From assembly GCA_024635735.1 (NCBI GenBank), contig JAGXII010000196.1, positions 1 to 12,478 on the forward strand: a stretch of DNA of 12,478 nucleotides. The letters run 5' to 3'. This stretch comes from Christiangramia sp. (GTDB lineage: Bacteria; Bacteroidota; Bacteroidia; Flavobacteriales; Flavobacteriaceae). The notes beneath the pieces are model-generated. The model did no database searches. It was not told where the DNA came from and saw nothing but the letters and a program-made list of their open reading frames with translations. Below, one piece after another: positions 8,801 through 12,478 of this stretch. The number at the start of each line of letters is the position of its first letter. The first letter of the stretch is position 1. A program made the position numbers and the translations under genes.

Positions 8801-9093
8801 GTTTTAGAGCAATTTTCCTAACCTCGCTTACTACTGTCGCTGGTTTGGCACCATTGCTTTTAGAAAAGAGCAGGCAGGCGCAATTTTTAAAACCTATGGC
8901 TATTTCAATATCTTATGGAATCGCCATTGCCACCTTGTTAACCCTCTTGTTATTACCATTATTACTGTCGGTAAGCAATAGTATTAAGGTGGGAAGTAAA
9001 TGGCTTAGAACAGGCAGCAAACCTAGCCGTGAAGAAATGGAAAGAGCAATTAAAGAGAAAAATGAAGAAGAAGCGCATGCAGAGAAAGAGTAG
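5890..9093 (+). CDS. RND-family efflux pump, inner-membrane permease (AcrB/MMPL superfamily)
   Basis: The 1067 residues match the usual ~1020-1070 of AcrB-type pumps. Hydropathy by eye gives the RND pattern: TM1 at about 9-31, a large periplasmic loop, TM2-TM6 at about 331-480, TM7 at about 539-557, a second loop, and TM8-TM12 from about 877 to 1027. The TM4 aspartate pair of the proton relay is present (ILVDDGIVIAEN, D397-D398). The TM10 relay lysine of AcrB (K940) is replaced by Asn941 in MVNDGLVL. TM11 keeps an Arg/Thr-rich stretch (RFRAIFLTSLTTVAG). The start is TTG at 5890 in a TTGA overlap with the adaptor stop. The first ATG would be codon 33 and would remove TM1, so TTG is preferred. 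The tail after TM12 is very charged (Glu/Lys). Substrates cannot be predicted: drugs, detergents, fatty acids or metabolites are all possible. Metal-type (CusA) pumps are less likely given the overall resemblance, but not excluded. Confidence 0.93.
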   Translation: MRKLINYFIKFGVAVNVVILAFVIFGIIGILNMKSSFFPLQESTIININITYPGSAPEEIEEGIILKIEDNLKGLEGVDRITSVARESGGSITVEIERDEDIDVMLTEVKNAVDRVPTFPGGMEPLVVSKQEFIRETLSFAVSGDNVPLATLKRISQQIENDLRLLDGVSQISISGFPQEEIEIAVSENDLLAYKLTFEQVADAVRNSNILSTGGTIKTDAEDYLIRANNRAYYADALNDIVLKSSTTGELVTLGDIATVRDQFSETPNALYFNGNVAVNISVSNTSSEDLLATAEKVNAYIEDFNSKNSNVQLDVVSDASITLGQRTQLLVANGFMGMLLVLFFLSLFLNTRLAFWVAFGLPVAFLGMFIFAGSLGVTINVLSLFGMIIVIGILVDDGIVIAENIYQHSEMGKSPIRAALDGTMEVVPPILSAIITTVLAFSTFLFLDSRIGEFFGEVSTVVILTLVISLLEALIILPAHVAYSKALRKSEQNGQPKKGFAKLFEKMRVVNRIGDRIMIYMRDRLYSPALRFILNQQVLAIGILLTVLILTIGAIGGNVIRVTLFPSIASDRVSIDLLMPEGVNPERTDSIISMVEAAAWRVNEDYTEKQTGNKQVVENIIKRVGPGNNKASLQVNLLPGEERDFGSPEITNAIRDEVGPVYGVENLTFGSGGNFGGLPISVSLLGNNLDELQAAKEELKENFENNSLLKDVTDNDPKGIKEINVQLKDNAYALGLDLGEVMRQIRNGFFGAQAQRFQRGQDEIRVWVRYDLENRSSINDLDDMRLITPSGDRVPFDEIANYEIVRGTESISHLDGMREIRVSADMEDPNGSSTDILADIRQNVVPPILEKYPSLSVSYEGQNREASKLTSSAEKVLPIILFLIYATIAFTFRSYSQPLLLMVMIPFSIIGVAWGHWIHGFPINVLSALGIIALVGIMVNDGLVLIGKYNSFLREGMDFKKALYEAGRSRFRAIFLTSLTTVAGLAPLLLEKSRQAQFLKPMAISISYGIAIATLLTLLLLPLLLSVSNSIKVGSKWLRTGSKPSREEMERAIKEKNEEEAHAEKE

Positions 9094-10408
9094 AATTATT
9101 TTTATCCTTGGCATTCTGTTTGTTTCTGTGGCGTGGTCCCAGGAACCACTTCTTACAAAAGAAGAAGCTATCAGCCGGGCACTGGAAGAGAACTTTGGAA
9201 TTCGTCTCGCACGAAACGATGTTGAAATTGCCGACAATAATCAGAGTATTCTTAATTCCGGATACCTGCCTTCTCTCACAGGAAGAGCGGGAGCAAATTA
9301 TGATATTAACGATAGGCTTACAGAACCCGAGAACGACGATCCCCTGGAACAAAATGGCATTGAGAGCAATCAATATAACGCCTCGATAAATCTTAACTAT
9401 ACCTTGTTTGATGGTTTGGGCCGTTTGTACAATTACAAAAGCCTGAAAGAGCAATATGATCTTTCTCAGCTTGATGCGAGGGAAACTATCGAGAATACCA
9501 TTTTACAAATCCTGAGTGTCTATTATGAAGTGGCCAGGCTTACTGAGAACAAGGATGTATTACAGGAAACCCTGGAAATTTCCAAGAATCGTGTCACCCG
9601 GGCGCAATATCAATTTGACTATGGCCAGGCTAACAGGCTTGTGTTGCTGAATGCAAGGGTAGACGTGAATAATGACAGTATAGCGCTTATAGAGGTCCAG
9701 CAACAGCTTAAAAACACCAAAAGAGACCTGAATGTATTGCTCAATCGGGAAATATCTGAAAATAGGTTTGTAGTAGATACTACAGTTAATTTTCTTTCGG
9801 GCCTCGAGCTTGAAGGGTATCTTGATAAAGCTGAAGCGAATAATGTCTCCTTACTTCAAATTGAAAAGAATCTGAATATTAGTGAATACGATATAAAGAT
9901 TAGTAAATCGGGATATTTACCTGCTATTGGCCTGAACGGATCTTACGGCTGGAATAAAAACAGGAGTGCGGCCTCTGCATTTTTTCCTGGTTCCACAACA
10001 ACCACAGATGGACTTTCAGCAGGTGTAAGTCTGGTGTGGGATATATTCGATACCGGAAAAACTAGCGTGCAAATCCAGAATGCCAAAATAAGGTATCAGA
10101 ATCAGGAGATTATTAAAAATCAAATAGAGCAGGAAGTTAAACGGGATATTGCGAATGCCTTCGGAAATTATCAGAATAAACTTTATATTCTGAAGGTTCA
10201 GCAGGAGAATGTAGCTACGAACCTCAATAATTTTAATCGTTCTGAAGAGCAGTATAAACTTGGTAGAATCACTTCAATAGAATTTCGCCAGGCGCAGATC
10301 AATTTACTTGATGCCCGTACCAGCCGTAATCTGGCAAAATATGATGCTAAACTGGCTGAACTTCAATTATTACAACTTACCGGGCAGCTGCTGAATGTAG
10401 AATTGTAA
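9062..10408 (+). CDS. TolC-family outer-membrane efflux channel
   Basis: From 9062 the protein is 448 residues. Its signal peptide has a basic n-region (MKKKRMQRKSR), hydrophobic core IIFILGILFVSVAW and probable cleavage after SQ. ATG at 9077 (MQRKSRIIF) is an equally good start; an ATG at 9029 would add more charged residues and a longer overlap, and seems unlikely. The mature part has the two OEP repeats of the family: KEEAISRALEENFGIRLARND at the start of the first, long Gln/Asn-rich helices (about 110-215), and a second repeat starting near YLDKAEANNVSLLQIEKN. A late block is also typical (RSEEQYKLGRITSIEFRQAQINLLDA). TolC proteins form trimeric outer-membrane channels that dock with the adaptor. 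The gene overlaps the pump gene by 32 nt (17 nt from the alternative start), so the three efflux genes are translationally coupled. Confidence 0.9.
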   Translation: MKKKRMQRKSRIIFILGILFVSVAWSQEPLLTKEEAISRALEENFGIRLARNDVEIADNNQSILNSGYLPSLTGRAGANYDINDRLTEPENDDPLEQNGIESNQYNASINLNYTLFDGLGRLYNYKSLKEQYDLSQLDARETIENTILQILSVYYEVARLTENKDVLQETLEISKNRVTRAQYQFDYGQANRLVLLNARVDVNNDSIALIEVQQQLKNTKRDLNVLLNREISENRFVVDTTVNFLSGLELEGYLDKAEANNVSLLQIEKNLNISEYDIKISKSGYLPAIGLNGSYGWNKNRSAASAFFPGSTTTTDGLSAGVSLVWDIFDTGKTSVQIQNAKIRYQNQEIIKNQIEQEVKRDIANAFGNYQNKLYILKVQQENVATNLNNFNRSEEQYKLGRITSIEFRQAQINLLDARTSRNLAKYDAKLAELQLLQLTGQLLNVEL

Positions 10409-10410
10409 TT

Positions 10411-10593
10411 ATGTACGAACATTTTTTTCAATGCCCCTATTGCTGGGAAGAAATCTCGGTACTATTAGATCCTTCAATTTCAAACCAGACTTATATTGAA
10501 GATTGTGAGGTATGTTGCCGGCCTATAGAATTCCACGTGGGATTCCAGGATAATGAACTTACTTTGTTTGAAGCCAATAGTTTAGAGCAATAA
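10411..10593 (+). CDS. CPXCG motif-containing cysteine-rich small protein
   Basis: This 60-residue protein has CPYC at 8-11 and C32/C35/C36 in DCEVCCRPIEF, the arrangement of the CPXCG Cys-rich family, which is a likely single zinc ribbon. The rest (SVLLDPS, TYIEDCEVC, final acidic tail) also fits that family. No signal peptide or membrane helix is seen, so it is cytosolic. Its function is not known. The ATG lies 2 nt after the TolC stop, so it is most likely co-transcribed and translationally coupled with the efflux operon. The first motif reads CPYCW, not CPxCG; the Gly that names the family is replaced by Trp. Confidence 0.85.
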   Translation: MYEHFFQCPYCWEEISVLLDPSISNQTYIEDCEVCCRPIEFHVGFQDNELTLFEANSLEQ

Positions 10594-10651
10594 AAAGCAT
10601 TTTTAAACTGGGAACTTATTATAAAAAGTTTTAAATTCAGGTTTTCAGTGT

Positions 10652-11002
10652 ATGGCAATAAGTTTTGAATTAGCGGGTCACGTTTTAGGACTAATGATAG
10701 ATAGGGATATAACCAAAAGTTATCTTGATGAAATTCATTTCCTTATCGAAGAAAAGTTAAAAGAAAATGATACCATCAATCTATTTTGTGAAATCATGCC
10801 GAATAATGAGGTGCCCTTAAAATTGCTTTTGGAAAACATCAAATTTAAGTATGACCATTCAGACCAGATAAATAAAATTGCGTTCGTCACAGATTTGGGC
10901 TGGGTAAGAGGTATTATGGAACTGGATAATTTCTTTGTTGCAACAGAAGTAAGGACTTTTGATCTGAAAGACAGGCTTGAAGCTATTCAATGGATTTCGT
11001 AA
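10652..11002 (+). CDS. SpoIIAA/STAS-like domain protein (DUF3478-type)
   Basis: The single-domain 116-residue protein begins MAISFELAGHVLGLMIDRDIT. An alternating strand/helix pattern follows, then a final segment (KIAFVTDLGWVRGIMELDNFF ... VRTFDLKDRLEAIQWIS) that is characteristic of SpoIIAA-like / STAS-SEC14 fold proteins, including the closing 'A..W' helix. No signal peptide is present. Members are often linked to stress or membrane-associated regulation, but no biochemical function is firm. It starts 58 nt after the CPXCG gene, so it may be the last gene of the efflux transcript or a separate unit; no good promoter is seen in the gap. Confidence 0.78.
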   Translation: MAISFELAGHVLGLMIDRDITKSYLDEIHFLIEEKLKENDTINLFCEIMPNNEVPLKLLLENIKFKYDHSDQINKIAFVTDLGWVRGIMELDNFFVATEVRTFDLKDRLEAIQWIS

Positions 11003-11021
11003 TAAATTTTTCCCGAAAAAG

Positions 11022-11054
11022 TTTGGTTTAATATTAAAATCTATATTATATTTG
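11022..11054 (+). promoter_or_regulatory. Strong Bacteroidota-type promoter of the tRNA-fMet unit
   Basis: TTTG at 11022-11025 and TATATTTG at 11047-11054 match both consensus boxes exactly, with a 21-nt spacer. Transcription would start near 11060, roughly 100 nt before the mature tRNA, so the precursor would carry the whole tRNA-like element at 11058-11148 as a 5' leader. Confidence 0.75.
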
Positions 11055-11057
11055 CCG

Positions 11058-11148
11058 TCCAATATCGCGGGATGAGTTAATGCTTTGGCAGGCTCAAAAT
11101 AAAGACTGCACATCGGGATTATAACCCGAGACTTTGAAAAATATTGGA
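11058..11148 (+). pseudogene. Degenerate tRNA-fMet-like / structured leader element
   Basis: The segment shares 12 nt (ATATCGCGGGAT, 11062-11073) with the 5' end and flank of the downstream tRNA (11154-11165). It also contains an anticodon-arm copy: TCGGG (11113-11117), 7-nt loop ATTATAA, CCCGA (11125-11129), with the same stem as the real gene (11184-11200). The loop would read UAU instead of CAU. The D-arm region is about 21 nt too long and no T-arm or 3' acceptor strand is present, so it is not a working tRNA. An 8-bp perfect inverted repeat (TCCAATAT 11058-11065 / ATATTGGA 11141-11148) encloses it, and GCAGGCT...AGACTGC forms a further hairpin with one mismatch. It may be a decayed tRNA copy or a folded leader of the precursor. 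The tRNA origin is inferred. Confidence 0.45.
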
Positions 11149-11157
11149 ATGACATAT

Positions 11158-11230
<73 letters not shown>

Positions 11231-11240
11231 CTAAGTTTAT

Positions 11241-11267
11241 AAACCCCTGATTTTCAGGGGTTTTTTT
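11241..11267 (+). terminator. Rho-independent terminator after tRNA-fMet
   Basis: A perfect 10-bp stem (AAACCCCTGA 11241-11250 / TCAGGGGTTT 11254-11263) with a 3-nt loop leads into a T run to 11267. It begins 10 nt after the tRNA discriminator base. Confidence 0.93.
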
Positions 11268-11287
11268 ATGTAAAAAACTGAAATGGG

Positions 11288-11313
11288 TCAAAATTGGGCC
11301 AAACCAATTTTGA
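11288..11313. repeat. Perfect 10-bp inverted repeat, 6-nt loop
   Basis: TCAAAATTGG (11288-11297) and CCAATTTTGA (11304-11313) are exact complements around GCCAAA. No T run follows, so it is not a standard terminator. It lies 20 nt past the tRNA terminator and could be a protein-binding or recombination site. Confidence 0.6.
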
Positions 11314-11616
11314 ACTTTCTCAGCTATGATCTCAATACGTTGAAAATCAAAGCATTTCGGATTATTAAAATTACTAATAATCACCATATTAGCCTTAATC
11401 AAGGATGTTTCCCGCTACTTACCTTATGTAATCGTTTGATTATCAGTTTTTTTTATTTTTTTTAATTGCTATTTGGGTCAACCTGAATCTTATTTTGGTG
11501 AATGAATTACTAATGGCTGTTATGTAAGCCATCAATAAAATTGAATTGGCTATAGCGAAAAAGACTGTTCATTAGAAAGAAAATATTTACCTTGAACGTC
11601 AAATCAATCTTGAGCT

Positions 11617-11655
11617 AATAATGTCGCGATCCCTACTGCGCAAACTGACATTATT
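11617..11655. repeat. Perfect 9-bp inverted repeat upstream of the GIY-YIG gene
   Basis: AATAATGTC (11617-11625) and GACATTATT (11647-11655) flank a 21-nt loop that itself contains GCG/CGC. It ends 29 nt before the ATG at 11685 and so overlaps where a promoter or operator would lie. Confidence 0.55.
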
Positions 11656-11666
11656 TTAGGCGTTAA

Positions 11667-11674
11667 TACCTTTA
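11667..11674 (+). promoter_or_regulatory. Possible -7 box of the GIY-YIG gene
   Basis: TACCTTTA differs from TAnnTTTG only at the last base and lies 10 nt before the ATG at 11685. I find no TTTG at the expected -33 distance, so this is weak. Confidence 0.3.
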
Positions 11675-11684
11675 TTATATTATT

Positions 11685-12478
11685 ATGAACCGACCACAAA
11701 CGATTCAGATATTTCTTCCAGATGGATCACCAAGAAGCGTGAAAATAGCTGAAATCACTAATAGGGTAGTTAAAGCTATTCTTGTTCCAAGAAATAAATT
11801 AGAATATATTTCCAATCGTAAAGAATTAAAAAATGTAGGTATATATTTTTTATTCGGTGAACTGGCAGAAAAAGCCAAGCCTATTGCCTACATCGGTGAA
11901 GCAGAAGATTGCCTTGATCGACTTAAACAACACAATCGAACAAAAGAATTTTGGAATTACGCTGTAGTTATGGTTTCCAAAATAAATGCTTTTACTAAAT
12001 CTCATGCTAAATATTTGGAACATATAGCTATAGATCAAGCTAAAGAATCTAGTCGGTATGAAACTGAAAACTTAACAGCCCCAAGTAAACCATTTGTTAC
12101 TGAATCTATGGAGGCTGATCTGCTTGATAGCTTTGATACTATAAAAATTTTACTTTCTACTCTTGGTTTTCCAATTTATGATAAGATTGGAAAAGAACAA
12201 TTAAAATCAAAAGAATTACTCATTTTAACCGGTAGAGGTGTAAAAGCCGAGGGTGATTTAATAGATGATGGATTTGTGGTATTTAAGGGTTCTTTAGCCA
12301 AGAAAGAAACAACACCTTCATGCCACGAATATCTGATAAATCTTAGGCAAAAATTATTTAAAAATGAGATTATAGCTGAGAAAAACGGCCAATATGTATT
12401 CGTGCAGGATTATGTTTTTGGCTCACCAAGCACTGCAGGTGGAGTTGTTCTTGGTAGATCAACAAATGGCTGGAAAAA
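11685..12478 (+). CDS. GIY-YIG nuclease family protein with C-terminal DUF4357-like domain (3' partial)
   Basis: The frame from ATG 11685 stays open for 264 codons to the window edge, so the stop is not seen. The GIY-YIG core is clear: GIY at 52-54 (NVGIYFLFG), YIG at 69-71 (IAYIGEAED), the catalytic Arg79 in CLDRLKQHN, and a candidate metal-binding Glu112 in KYLEHIAID. A middle segment (about 140-190) holds ELLILTGRGVKAEG. Residues 213-264 end in VFGSPSTAGGVVLGRSTNGWK, the signature of the DUF4357 domain often attached to GIY-YIG nucleases. Such proteins presumably cut DNA, but the substrate is unknown. Codon choice and composition are more AT-rich than the upstream operons, and the gene lies just beyond a tRNA with a duplicated 3' end, which suggests transfer. 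All core nuclease residues look intact. Confidence 0.88.
   Translation, partial: MNRPQTIQIFLPDGSPRSVKIAEITNRVVKAILVPRNKLEYISNRKELKNVGIYFLFGELAEKAKPIAYIGEAEDCLDRLKQHNRTKEFWNYAVVMVSKINAFTKSHAKYLEHIAIDQAKESSRYETENLTAPSKPFVTESMEADLLDSFDTIKILLSTLGFPIYDKIGKEQLKSKELLILTGRGVKAEGDLIDDGFVVFKGSLAKKETTPSCHEYLINLRQKLFKNEIIAEKNGQYVFVQDYVFGSPSTAGGVVLGRSTNGWK

Larger units (their letters stand above)
11268..11684. other. AT-rich non-coding stretch between tRNA terminator and GIY-YIG gene
   Basis: I see no credible gene on either strand. Its contents are: a perfect 10-bp inverted repeat at 11288-11313 (loop GCCAAA); the copy of the tRNA 3' end at 11409-11419; a weak AT hairpin (TAATC/GATTA, 11429-11442) followed by T runs at 11447-11463; a 6-bp hairpin ATGGCT/AGCCAT (11513-11532); and a perfect 9-bp inverted repeat AATAATGTC/GACATTATT (11617-11655). 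Composition is visibly richer in A+T than the operons to the left, which fits accessory DNA. Confidence 0.6.

Noticed and set aside
9029..9076. Longer TolC start with MKKWKEQLKRK leader
   Set aside because: It adds a long basic stretch before the signal peptide and extends the overlap with the pump gene; starts at 9062 or 9077 give a normal signal peptide.
9050..9454. 134-residue reverse-strand frame opposite the TolC gene
   Set aside because: It is antisense to a confident coding region, has no domain, and is a typical shadow frame.
11283..11465. 60-residue forward frame in the AT-rich spacer
   Set aside because: It has no recognisable domain, contains the inverted repeat and the tRNA 3' copy, ends in an AT-rich run, and has no promoter.
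11595..11670. Possible integron attC site (hairpin ending in AGGCGTTAAT)
   Set aside because: The last part resembles an attC end, but GTTAATA does not fit GTTRRRY, no matching RYYYAAC partner box exists at the left, and no cassette gene precedes it.

Overview
The window looks like a chromosome segment of a marine or soil Flavobacteriaceae member (Bacteroidota), possibly near Gramella/Christiangramia; the genus is a guess. Evidence: a gldM-gldN gliding / type IX secretion pair, Bacteroidota-type promoters (TTTG, about 20 nt, TAnnTTTG), weak Shine-Dalgarno signals, and typical flavobacterial families (CPXCG protein, DUF983, three-gene RND operon).

Layout. (1) 3-1192: 3' end of gldM and complete gldN, closed by a clear hairpin terminator. 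(2) 1280-4691: a FAD-dependent amine/amino-acid oxidoreductase whose promoter sits almost on its start codon, a convergent DUF983 zinc-ribbon membrane protein, and, divergent from that, a 638-residue ABC-F ATPase. (3) 4751-10408: a tripartite RND efflux operon (periplasmic adaptor, inner-membrane pump, TolC-like outer-membrane channel) with overlapping or nearly overlapping genes. A small CPXCG zinc-ribbon gene follows after 2 nt and an SpoIIAA/STAS-like gene 58 nt later. No dedicated regulator lies beside the pump. (4) 11022-11267: a strong promoter, a degenerate tRNA-fMet-like or structured element, an intact initiator tRNA-Met gene and a strong terminator. (5) 11268-12478: an AT-rich, accessory-looking stretch. 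It holds an 11-nt copy of the tRNA 3' end, two perfect inverted repeats, and the 5' part of a GIY-YIG nuclease with a C-terminal DUF4357-like domain that runs off the window.

How the parts work together: GldM and GldN are periplasmic parts of the type IX secretion motor/ring. The adaptor, pump and TolC proteins would form one envelope-spanning export complex. The most unusual part is around the initiator tRNA. Between its promoter and the gene lies a segment sharing the tRNA's first 12 nt and its anticodon arm, enclosed by an 8-bp inverted repeat. Downstream, the duplicated tRNA 3' end suggests that the gene has served as an integration site. No clearly new multi-gene system is visible; the accessory region is cut off by the window edge.
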